A stretch of 30,983 bases of DNA from Rhizophagus sp. LPA8_4_AMF (taxonomy: Eukaryota > Glomeromycota > Glomeromycetes > Glomerales > Glomeraceae): positions 1-30,983 of the forward strand of contig JADRCO010000556.1 in NCBI GenBank assembly GCA_021464525.1, written 5' to 3'. A program made the position numbers and the translations under genes. Shown here piece by piece: positions 9,708-18,708 of this stretch (positions are counted from its first letter, which is position 1; every line of letters starts with the position of its first letter). The notes beneath the pieces are model-generated. The model made no database searches and was not told the DNA's origin. It saw nothing but the letters and a program-made list of their open reading frames with translations.

Positions 9708-12459
9708 ATGAATCTTAGATCACGCGCAACAAAACGCCATTCTCCAGTTTTGCAAGAGGTACTTGACTTTTATCCTATTAAGACGAATAAATCTGGTAGA
9801 CAAAAGAAACAAAAACAAGTAAATATTGTATATCAACCTGTTCAAGCTCAGCAAAAACGAAGGAAACATGTTTATATAAGTCGTGGAGATGTTGGCGAAG
9901 TCTTTTTTGATGAATGGGAAGACATTGTCCTTGGACCAAAAGTACAGCTGCTGCAGACTGTAGGAATAGATTTTGAATCTTTACCTCAGAATGCTTACGA
10001 ATTCATTAAAATTAAACCAACCGATTTTGAATTATTGCAAGAAGAGTGAGTGTTACCTGGAAATAGAATGCAAACATTTCATAATCAATTTAAATGTTAT
10101 TTTTGCTGAAATGTATTATTTATAGTTTATTTAATTTCAGTGTAGGAAGAACATATCTTCCACACTCACAGAATCCAACTTCCGTTATAATAGGAAATTC
10201 TTCTCCAATTCAAATTCATCAGTTTGAAACACACCCAATTCGTAAGAAGCTCTCATTATATTATAGAAATTTGAGTTAAAAATTATAATAACTTTTTATT
10301 GTGATTCTAAGATAGCGAACTTCCGAAGAAATTAGGTCATATATTAAACGTCGGGAAATCAGTTTGGGCAATGGATTGGTGCCCAAATATATTATCTGAA
10401 AGTAACTAGACATTATTGTTTTCCACCAAATTAGCAGCATATGATTAATTTTATATTGGTAAAACATTTAATGTTTATTATATTTAAAATTATTCATAAA
10501 GGAGAACAATATCTAGCTATAGGTGGATACAAATCTACTACGGATGAGCACCACACTATCGGACAACGACAAAAAGATGATATGAACAATTCAATACAGA
10601 TTTGGAAAATCGATTGTAGTTTAAATATTTCTGATGCTAAGTCACCGCATTTGGATATGGTTTTGTGCCATAATTTTGGATGTGCCTTTGACTTACAATG
10701 GTGTCCTTACGGAGCTCATGATAAATTTAAGGTAAACTAAATTCTCGTTATATAATAAATCAGAAATTTTTTTTCTAACATGTTGTCATATATAAATAGG
10801 GAGTTCAGCAGCAGGATAGCTTTATACCGAAATTAGGGATTATTGCAATTTCTTTTGGTAATGGTAGTATTGGAATATACGCTGTACCAGAACCTAATAG
10901 CATAAGAAAGAAATATTGTTTATCTCCAAACAAGACATTATTTGGTAATAGTAATATTCCATTTATTGGCTATTATGAATTTAATAAATACCAACATTAT
11001 TAAGCAAATAACATTATTTAGTAAAACTTACGAACGCGTTATATACGTTTTCGTTACCAAACGTTATGTGTTGGACAGTAAGTTGGGGCGGCCATAGAAA
11101 GATTGCATCTGGGTGCACAAATGGTTTGTAGCTTGTTACAAATAAATTACATATTATGATCTTTATATTAACTCAACTTGAATTTTTTGCATCAAAATCA
11201 TTAATATTTAAAGGTGATATTGCTATATGGAACATTGAAGAAATTTTAATAGAAAAAATTTCTCATGGGGAGATCAAAAATTCAGAAGGTTTTACGATAC
11301 ATAATAATATTTTTAAATATTTATTTTATATAAAAACATTATTTTAAAATTTTGACTATTGTTAAAAAAAGTTACTTCCCCGATACAATATTTTCGTGCA
11401 CATGATTCTTGCGTTCGTCAAGTATCGTGGAATTCGATACAAAATCCTAGTCACATTATGAGCTGTGGACATGATGGTCGACTACAAATTGTAGATGATC
11501 GTGATCCGTGGGTCAAAAATAATTTTCAGCGAATTAGAGGTGACTAGTATAATATTTGTGATTATATATATTATTTATTGATTTATAATATTTGATTTTC
11601 AACCCATTTTTTTTTAGCATATTTAATGACAGCATGTTGGCCAAACCACTATGGTGGTGTCTTATTTGCGGATACAGAAAACACAGTAAGATATATCCGA
11701 ATGGAAGATTTAAAAAAGACTACTGGAGTTATGATGCATCACGCTATAGTTTGGGTAATTTGAAAAACTCAAACGATTCAACACCAAAAATTATACTAAC
11801 AATATTTAAATAGAGGATTGCGGCATCGTATTTTCATCCATTTGTCGCAAGTTGTTCATCGGATGGGACAGTAAAAATGACAAATATTTGTCGCTTAAGA
11901 GATAGGCACCAGGTATAATTTAATTTACAAAAAAGTTCCATAATTCATTGATTCTAAGAAATTTTGATTGTTAATAAATAGAAACCAATTCAAGTTACAT
12001 TATACCGACTCAGTATCGAAGAAGATATGAAAACTGTCAAATATTGGGATAATATCAAGTCTAAGGTAAACAGTACACTCTTTATTATAACCACATATTA
12101 TCTGTACAAGAAAATTATCAAACAACAAAGCTCTCAGACATCAAACTTTAGCTGCAAGTTGCCGAGATTTTAAACATTATTTGGAAGAGGAGCATATTTA
12201 TGATTGTTTAAACTTAATTATATAAATAGGAAACGACGACCACATTTATGGACAATAAAGCATTTAGTCACTTTTTCATGCCTGAAGTTTCTATTCAACG
12301 AGTAAGATTAAAATAATTTTTTTTTCCAAATATCGAATACATCATATTAACATTCAGTACGAGTAGGCTTCATGGAATCCGAATATCGAAGCAGGTTCAT
12401 GGATTGCGTCGGGAGGTACATTAGGACTAGTGAGAGTTGAATCTACCAAACGTGACTAA
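9708..12459 (+). CDS. TFIIIC WD40 subunit (GTF3C2/Sfc6/Tfc6-like), 577 aa
   Basis: This is a WD40 protein resembling the RNA polymerase III factor TFIIIC subunit GTF3C2 (fission yeast Sfc6, yeast Tfc6), which helps recognise tRNA-gene B boxes in the nucleus. Exons are 9708-10045, 10141-10241, 10312-10401, 10502-10731, 10800-10944, 11022-11123, 11214-11288, 11372-11539, 11618-11754, 11814-11912, 11982-12065, 12230-12301 and 12367-12459; 1734 nt closes in frame. The N-terminus is basic (RSRATKRH, KKQKQ, QQKRRKH). Then follow the subfamily blocks WAMDWCP (165-171) and EQYLAIGGYKSTTDEHH (from about 178), and blades such as HDSCVRQVSWN, GHDGRLQIVDDRDPW, SYFHPFVASCSSDGTVK, and a C-terminal WN..EAGSWIASGGTLGLVRVE. 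The last intron must use the second of two AGs, since the first adds a stop. Intron 11 (12066-12229) is longer than the others and could hide an alternative exon. The WD40 identity is secure; the TFIIIC assignment is likely. Confidence 0.83.
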
Positions 12460-12582
12460 AAATACTACCCAATCTTTTAATATTAATATATAATAGTTAT
12501 TAAGGTAGATGATTTATTATTTGAATTAATAAATAATCCACATGTACATTATAATTTTCTATATTTAATTAAATTATGATAA

Positions 12583-13779
12583 TCATTGATTTATTTTCAA
12601 CTCTTTCAATAAGACAAATAATAAATTTAACCAAATATCGGAGGGACCAGGTATACACCATCTTATACAATCTTGACCACCAATATGATCGTCAATTCTA
12701 GTTTCCATAACATTTTCTAAATTCCAATAAACCCCGCCAACAGCTTCAATAATTTCTTTAGCAATCATATTTTGTTTATGTATTTCACCCCAATGATAAG
12801 GTAATTCAAAAGCATTGTAAGGATTAGATAAAGGTTTAAGATCTGTATTATTACAATTTAAATGGCCTACTGTGGTTGACCTAAATATTAAAAGAGTATT
12901 TGGATTTTTTGTACGAAGATATTTAACTAATCGTATTAATGAGGAACGAAAAGTCGTATCATCTTGGTAATGATGACCCTTGTTAAGTATAATTACATTA
13001 GAATGATAAACGTAAGAAGTCCAAGGTAGTTGTAAATTGTTTATTTGAACATAACCATTGTCTTCCGGGAGAACTAAAGCTTTTCTAGTGGATAATATAT
13101 CATTACGAGCATATCTCATTACTGAAGATAATTTATCATCATCTTCGAAAGGAGGAGGAGATCTACACAAAATATGATCTTTACATGCTATTTCACCATA
13201 ACATTGAACAGGTCCATCATGAAAATAATCTAACAATAATTCATGAAGTTGATAAGATGATACATCACCTACTAATAAAAATTTTAGACCAGTTATCAAT
13301 GAACAAAAATCTTCCCGATTAAAATTTGGTAAAGGGCATTTATGAGGAGTTTCCCATTTATATTTTACTGAATTTCTCGAATTATCCCATATCTCTTCAA
13401 TTGAAGCATTTTTATTTAAAGATTTAGAATTTTTATCGCATCTTCCATAAAGAGGTTCTTGTTTATGTCTAAGAATGGCTCTTGGCGTATCATCATAAAC
13501 CCATTTTCCTTTTGTTGAAATACAATCCATATGTTCACGAAATTTTAATAAATCTTCTTTAGTTTTAATATTTGAACCCGGAATTGAAGAAGGGAAAGAA
13601 AATTGCTTAAGACTTTCTTTTATTTCTATACGAGTTTCTTCTATAGCAGCTTCTATATAATTTGAAGATAAAGAAGTTGGATGATTAATAGTTTCGGGAG
13701 GAGAATATAAAAAGTAAATTGACAAAAATACTACTGATAAAACGAAAAGTATTCTTGCTAAACTATGTATATGTGGCAT
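12583..13779 (-). CDS. PC-esterase/TBL-like SGNH membrane protein, 398 aa, catalytic motifs altered
   Basis: This single-exon gene encodes a predicted type II membrane protein: a short N-terminus, one hydrophobic anchor at about residues 9-25 (ILFVLSVVFLSIYFLY), then a lumenal domain. The architecture matches the PC-esterase/trichome-birefringence-like group of SGNH acyl-esterases, which add or remove O-acetyl groups on glycans in the secretory pathway. Supporting motifs are YDDTPRAILRHKQEPLYGRCD, LLVGDVSSYQLHELL, YHSNVIILNKGHHY, LLIFRSTTVGH and QDCIRWCIPGPSDIW near the end. The usual GDS nucleophile motif reads G171-D172-V173, and the usual DxxH reads D370-C-I-R373. Both the serine and the histidine of the expected catalytic set are therefore missing. 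The frame is intact and cysteines are kept, so a non-catalytic or altered role is more likely than decay. It converges with the TFIIIC gene (123 bp apart) and diverges from guk1. Confidence 0.75.
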   Translation of the reverse strand: MPHIHSLARILFVLSVVFLSIYFLYSPPETINHPTSLSSNYIEAAIEETRIEIKESLKQFSFPSSIPGSNIKTKEDLLKFREHMDCISTKGKWVYDDTPRAILRHKQEPLYGRCDKNSKSLNKNASIEEIWDNSRNSVKYKWETPHKCPLPNFNREDFCSLITGLKFLLVGDVSSYQLHELLLDYFHDGPVQCYGEIACKDHILCRSPPPFEDDDKLSSVMRYARNDILSTRKALVLPEDNGYVQINNLQLPWTSYVYHSNVIILNKGHHYQDDTTFRSSLIRLVKYLRTKNPNTLLIFRSTTVGHLNCNNTDLKPLSNPYNAFELPYHWGEIHKQNMIAKEIIEAVGGVYWNLENVMETRIDDHIGGQDCIRWCIPGPSDIWLNLLFVLLKELKINQ

Positions 13780-14008
13780 ATTTCTTTTTAAAATGAAAAC
13801 TCAAACGAAATAAATTGATATAATTTTAATAAATTCCTGCATATTTAGCAATTCCTTATTTGCTATGGTTGCATGATCATCCATCTTGATTAACCAGTAA
13901 TTCAACATGTATACAGTATACATGTACAACTATATTATGATTTTACATTTTTTAAAACAAAAACCAACTTTAAAACTTTTTAAAAGTGCTTTTTCTTTTA
14001 TAAGTACC
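13780..14008. promoter_or_regulatory. Divergent promoter between the esterase-like gene and guk1
   Basis: This short shared 5' region contains a 21-bp interrupted palindrome at 13905-13925 (ACATGTATAC, one A, GTATACATGT). It also contains in-frame upstream ATG codons for guk1 at 13907, 13922 and 13937. If the 13937 ATG is used, the right part is coding. Confidence 0.45.
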
Positions 14009-14902
14009 ATGACTGATATAGAACAAATAAATTCAATTACTGGTAACTTATCTTTAAATCAAACCTAAAAAGTGATATAAATATCATTTAGCGATTTAAT
14101 AATGTAATTCTTTTTATAAATAGAAACGATTCGGCCAGTTGTTGTATCTGGACCATCAGGTAATATACTTAAATGTATATAATGTGATTATATAAGTATA
14201 ATTTTAATATTTGATAGAATTTATAAGGATCGGGAAAGTCAACATTGCTTAAACGTCTTTTTCAAGATTATCCTGAAAAATTTGGATTCAGTGTATCTCG
14301 TAAGGAAATTATTAGACTTTTTCATAATATATATTACCAAATCTTCTTATTCATATTCATATATGTTTAGACACTACTCGTTCACCTCGCCCGGGAGAAG
14401 AAAATGGTGTTCAATATCACTTTATATCACGTGAAGAATTTGTTGATCTCATTAAGCAAAATAAATTCATTGAACATGCAGAATTTTCGGGAAATTTATA
14501 TGGAACTAGTATTGATGCTGTTAAGTCTGTCTTAAGTCAGGGAAAATTTTGTATCTTGGATATCGAATTAAATGTAAGATTAAAATTAATAACTTTTTTC
14601 TGAATCACTATTCACTAATACTCATTATTTATCTAAAATTATAGGGAGTAAAAGCTGTCAAAAAAACAGATCTTAACGCACGATTTGTATTTATTAAACC
14701 ACCTTCGTTGGATGTTCTTAAAGAAAGGCTTGTTGGTCGTAAAACTGAGACTGAAGAATCTATACAGGCACGTCTTAATGCCGCAAATGAAGAACTAACT
14801 TACGCGGATCAAGAAGGTTCACATGATATAATTATTGTAAATGATAATCTAGATACTGCATATGAAAAATTTAAAAATTTCATTATCGAAGGCAAATTTT
14901 AG
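14009..14902 (+). CDS. guk1: Guanylate kinase, 200 aa (224 aa from an upstream start)
   Basis: Guanylate kinase phosphorylates GMP (and dGMP) to the diphosphate with ATP, an essential nucleotide step. Exons are 14009-14042, 14124-14159, 14228-14299, 14371-14573 and 14645-14902, closing in frame. The P-loop GPSGSGKST (21-29) is split by intron 2. It is followed by [22 protein letters not shown], the GMP-binding segment, [10 protein letters not shown], the LDIELNGVKAVK Walker-B-like segment and the lid with [12 protein letters not shown]. Length is typical of eukaryotic Guk1. The ATG at 14009 gives the canonical form. An in-frame ATG at 13937 adds 24 residues that are basic and free of acidic residues (MILHFLKQKPTLKLFKSAFS and so on), a candidate mitochondrial presequence. 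The gene converges with ump1, with 129 bp between the stops. Confidence 0.95.
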
Positions 14903-15031
14903 ATTTTGTGTATTATTTATTTGTTCCTGGTTGAAATAGACAAAAAATATTAAGCTAATTTTATTTATTACTAATATTTTAATTCTTAAATAAAAGTAAA
15001 ATAAATTAGGCTTATCAAGATAATGAATTCT

Positions 15032-15765
15032 TTATAATTTAATTCCCAACTTATGTTCCATTGATGCATGTATATCCATCATATCTGTTGACAATTCCGG
15101 AACTATTATAATAATGAAAGATTTAATTTACTTAATATTCTCTTTAAAAAGAAAAACTTTAATTAAATACAGACCATTTAAGAAATCTTCAAAATCGATT
15201 GTTTCATCCTTTCCCATTAAAATTTCCAAACTTAAATTAGAGGAAGGTAAGATTGGTGCGCGTTGAACCTGATTTAAAATCAAGCAAACTTATGTTTAGT
15301 TACATAGTTTCCAAACATATACTTTAATAAAGAAAATTCTTACCCTTGATACAATACTACGTTCCATGAGCTGTCTAACTGGAGCATGGATACCGTAAAT
15401 CCTTCTTTCTAATGTAAACTTCAAATTCGTTTGAGTTTCTTCCCACTATGAACAATGTAGAAAAGATCAATGTTATAAGTTCAATAAGTCTTAATATATA
15501 ATAAAATTTTTATCATTACATGTTTGAGTCTATGCTCTAATGGATGCTTTGGCGAAATATCGGTCGCAATTGATTTTGGTCCATAGCGGAAAGTATCATG
15601 AACGCCGAAGGAATTAACTGTCTCTACAATACTTTTATCTGTAGAGTCTGGTTGAGTAGAGGGAGTGATACGAAGAGACTGAGGATCCTAAAAAAAAGAA
15701 AAAAAAATTGCTACATTAATTAATAATGAAGCTAATTAATAATGAAATTTTTAACTACATACCAT
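15032..15765 (-). CDS. ump1: Proteasome maturation factor Ump1/POMP, 145 aa
   Basis: Ump1 (POMP) is the chaperone that guides assembly of the 20S proteasome from half-proteasomes and is degraded as its first substrate. Minus-strand coding exons are 15765-15763 (ATG only), 15687-15520, 15445-15344, 15268-15175 and 15102-15032; 438 nt closes in frame. Diagnostic segments are HPLEHRLKHWEETQ (49-62), RRIYGIHAPVRQLME, LPSSNLSLEILMGKDETIDF (matching the POMP block LSSSNLSLDVLRGNDETIGF), and the tail MEHKLGIKL. The length equals that of POMP/Ump1. The start was chosen because exon 2 must begin in phase 0 and the only matching ATG sits directly before a GTATGT donor. The longer frame upstream of it (from an ATG at 15947) joins out of phase and is rejected. 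Confidence 0.9.
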
Positions 15766-16510
15766 GTTAGAATTTTTCGTAGTTCGAAAGTAGAAAATGG
15801 AATTTTGATCTGATTGTCTGATTGCGTAATCTTTAATTCGTCGATTGTCGTACTATACATGTGATATTCCGAGATTTGATATTTTTTAAGCCACAGATCT
15901 AGTTTGCTAACAGTGTTCCTTTTTTTAAAGGAAAATTCACCGTTCAATCATTTCAACATTTATCTCAGAAGTTCATTTAAAACCATCAACTACTTTTAAT
16001 ATAGAACAAAAGCACAGAGAAAACGACTAAAATTAGAAATTTACACAATGAAAACAAAAAATTTCGCGAACTTTAAGAGACACGTATATGATAAAATCTG
16101 CAGAATCTATAAGACTTAGAGATGTTGTATGTTGGATATAATAATACCGGTATTGTTATTAATAACACATTAAATAATTACGCATAGAAAATGGTTACCT
16201 ATTACTTACTCCTCCAAATAACGAGGATGAAATTGGCAACTATTCTGAGACAATTTTGTAGATATTTTTATAACATATTAAATTTTCAATAATTATTATT
16301 ATTTAGGAGTAATTTTAATATTCAAGTTATAACATCATTTTTACCAGATGATCTTGGTAATAAGTAATAATATCATTAGGAAATGACAATGCTGTCATAG
16401 TAATTTTTCTAATTGCATTAGCGATTAAATTTTTTGATCGAAATTACATATATCGAAATTATTGATTTATTAATATTTTCCTTACTTTAAATTTTTGTAC
16501 TTTTCTATTC
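15766..16510. other. Intergenic, upstream of ump1
   Basis: AT-rich DNA with no coding region I can support. It must contain the ump1 promoter and 5' leader. It includes a perfect 12-bp palindrome AATACCGGTATT at about 16143-16154. I did not find a proteasome-type PACE element (GGTGGCAAA). Confidence 0.5.
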
Positions 16511-16621
16511 CTAACTTAATATTTCAATTACATTTCCTAAATTTGCTGCCTTTTGATATAATTCAAATGCCTTTTGTTTATCAATACTAATTCCAATCCC
16601 TTTGTCATAATAACATCTACA
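16511..16621 (-). pseudogene. Sel1-like repeat fragment
   Basis: A 36-codon minus-strand frame ends at a TAG and reads like one Sel1 repeat: C-Y-Y-D-K-G-I-G-I-S-I-D, then KQKAFELYQKAANLGN. The Sel1 consensus (LG..Y..G.GV..D..KA...Y.KAA..G) is well matched, but there is no start codon nearby, the next repeat is lost after a stop, and a shifted frame resumes with LGIEKYKNL. It is therefore a decayed remnant of a Sel1-repeat protein. In Rhizophagus-type genomes such repeats often follow a kinase domain; no kinase part is seen next to this one. Confidence 0.6.
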
Positions 16622-17307
16622 TTTGGTATTTATTAAATTAAATAAATAATCCAATTATTAAGTAATAATTTTTTAATATAAACAATTCTCCCATAATAAA
16701 CTTGGCATATTTGGATATTAGACAAAACTATGTAATACCATCATTTGAAAAGTATAATCGGGTTATAATACTTATGGTTCGCTTTTCCATACTTCTTTGG
16801 GTTGTAGGATTCCCTTCAGACTTAAATTCTGTATTCTTGTACAATTTAAATTCGATTCCTACATCAGACATTCTTTCTATTGATCTTGAAATCTTAATGA
16901 GAATTCTACATAGTCGTCTATGCTTTTTGGTATCAAATATAAATCCCATAGAGTCTCCATTTGAATCTGATTTATACTAATTAAACTTTTAGAGCTATAT
17001 TAAAGAATAAACTTGGCGTTTAAAATTTTATTAATTTACTTGGCTTATACTACCCTTATTTTATTTTTATCTTTAACCTATCGCTTCATAGAAAGCTCTT
17101 TAACATTATCATTACAACTCAAAGTCCAGTCACGTACTTAATAACAACGATCGTTATTTGTCTACTTATCATCATTATACTATATGTACCCATTCCAATT
17201 TTTCCACCAAATACGAAAACTCATTCATCTCCATTTAGTTATGAACTCTGATTCATCATTAATTTTAATTTCTTCAATTAAAAATTCTTTAGATAAAACT
17301 ACTAGAT
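16622..17307. other. Unassigned AT-rich region with overlapping open frames
   Basis: Two overlapping open frames lie on opposite strands at 16702-16980 (+) and 16728-16949 (-). Neither resembles a family I know. The minus frame (SIERMSDVGIEFKLYKN) is on the strand of the Sel1 remnant and may belong to the same decayed gene. A short motif AAACTTGGC occurs at about 16698 and 17009. I do not call a gene here. Confidence 0.35.
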
Positions 17308-18063
17308 TTATTGTTTAAATATCACACTATAATCGATGTTTGTATCCTCTTTTAATTCTCTTGTGCTTTCCTGAATACCATACTGTTTTCGAATAACTTC
17401 ATATATTCGCATATTGGATTCGTATTTTTCTGAAAATAAATTCTCGTATATAAATAATTCTATCATAATCACGTGAATTGACTGCTGCGGATTCTTAATT
17501 TTCCTACGCGAATATGCACTGTATATCGCCAACATCTACTTCAATAATAAGATAATTAATATTATTATTCTCAACTTCTTCCTGTGCTTTAAAGATCACC
17601 TTTGACTTGTATATGTTAAAATCTTTCAATATTCTAATTTTTCACGTACTTCCATAGATAAAGGTTCGTCAAAATCACGATTTTTTGCACGTAAAATTAC
17701 TTCATTCCAATAATCTCGTTTTCGCACAATCACGATTTTTGCACGTAAAATTTTATCATTCCAATAATCTCGTTTTCGCGTTGCGTATTTTATTAAAAAT
17801 TCTATTGAATTTTCTCGTTCAAATTTTAAATTTTCATATTCTGATTTTTTTTTATTAAATTTTACAACTTCATCATATATCTTGCTCTTAAATTTCTTAT
17901 CATCTTCTGTTGTTCGTAAACGTTGTAATTTCTCCAAATATTCATTTACAACCTTGACATGTTCAAATAATTCCTCTTCTTTTTTTGCTAATTCCGATTT
18001 TAACTTCTTAATTTCATTAACGATTTCCCTTACTTTCTGTTTTTTCTGTTTCTGATAAGCCAT
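17308..18063 (-). CDS. Putative coiled-coil protein, two exons, 213 aa
   Basis: I do not recognise this protein. The ATG at 18063 opens a Lys/Glu-rich frame with clear heptad-like character (EIVNEIKKLKSELAKKEEEL, EYLEKLQRL), so a coiled coil is predicted for about residues 8-55. The first frame runs to a stop at 17626 (145 aa). A strong GTACGT donor at 17649 and an AG at 17537-17536 would join, in phase, to a second open frame at 17535-17308, giving 138 + 75 residues. Near the end of exon 1 an 18-residue unit starting RKRDYWN occurs twice in tandem, the result of a 54/55-bp DNA duplication. No signal peptide, membrane segment or catalytic motif is seen. Alternatives are a 145-aa single-exon protein, or a fragment of a larger decayed family member. 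Confidence 0.45.
17673..17784. repeat. 54/55-bp tandem duplication inside the coiled-coil ORF
   Basis: The string beginning AATCACGATTTTT and ending CTCGTTTTCGC occurs twice head to tail, at 17673 and 17728. The offset is 55 bp before and 54 bp after a T6/T5 difference. Other differences are few, so the duplication is recent. Confidence 0.85.
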
Positions 18064-18508
18064 TTTCTTCAAATAATATATTCTAAAAGATTGTCACATA
18101 AGAGATAAGAAAAAAAATCCAAATGGACTTTAATATTCATTTATTATATAATTTTAATGTCTTAATCTTTAATCTGGTAGTACATTTATATTATCAAAAT
18201 TTATCGTACAAGATATAATATAGCTATTTTAGCTTATAATTTCCTGATTTATAAGCATTTTGGCAACACTATAACAATATTTTGTAAACCAAATTTGGTG
18301 GGACTTAAAAAATAAGTTTTATTTACTTGCTTACAAATATTTCTAAATTAAAATATATTACAAAAAGTTTTTTATGTTTGGTGACTTCGGGCAACTCCCT
18401 ATTGGAAAATTCTTACCACATGAACTGAAAAAATAAGATTACAGTCAAATTCTAAAAATATGTTGGAAACCATGTGAAATTTTTGGAAAATATCATTATA
18501 TCAAATTA
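18064..18508. other. Intergenic AT-rich DNA
   Basis: No ORF, RNA gene or repeat family is recognised here. The 5' part presumably contains the promoter of the coiled-coil gene; its upstream sequence includes a TATATTA string. A short palindrome CCAAATTTGG lies near 18288-18297. Confidence 0.4.
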
Positions 18509-18706
18509 CAGTGACACCTCTATAAGTGCACCCTCTATAAATGCACACACTATATAAATTCTCTTTAAGTGCATGGTGGACCTGGTCCCAACTTATGAGA
18601 GCTCTTAATATTTTACTCTTTATAAATGCATACTCTCTCTAAGTGCACATTCTACCATTTTTTTACTATGGTCCCAAGGAGAGTGGCACTTAGAGAGGTG
18701 TTACTG
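18509..18706. mobile_element. Tc1/mariner-pogo-like MITE, 198 bp
   Basis: The ends form terminal inverted repeats: CAGTGACACCTCTATAAGTG on the left and CAGTAACACCTCTCTAAGTG as the reverse complement of the right, 18 of 20 identical. The element is flanked by TA on both sides (18507-18508 and 18707-18708), the target duplication of the Tc1/mariner superfamily. Termini of the form CAGT...ACTG are typical of the pogo/Tigger branch. The interior has no coding capacity but repeats the subterminal theme CTCTATAAATGCA several times and contains GGTCCCAA near both halves. It is a non-autonomous miniature element that depends on a transposase elsewhere. Confidence 0.8.
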
Positions 18707-18708
18707 TA

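Noticed and set aside
10402..10420. Apparent premature stop after WAMDWCPNILSE in the WD40 gene
   Set aside because: The GTAACT here is a splice donor, and joining to 10502 restores the conserved EQYLAIGGY block.
15732..15947. 71-residue minus-strand frame as the N-terminus of ump1
   Set aside because: Its junction at the GTATGT donor is out of phase with the conserved DPQSLRI exon. The homologous protein starts at the ATG ending this stretch, so the rest is 5' leader.
17673..17784. CRISPR-like repeat
   Set aside because: There are only two adjacent copies with no spacers, inside a coding frame of a eukaryotic genome; it is a tandem duplication.
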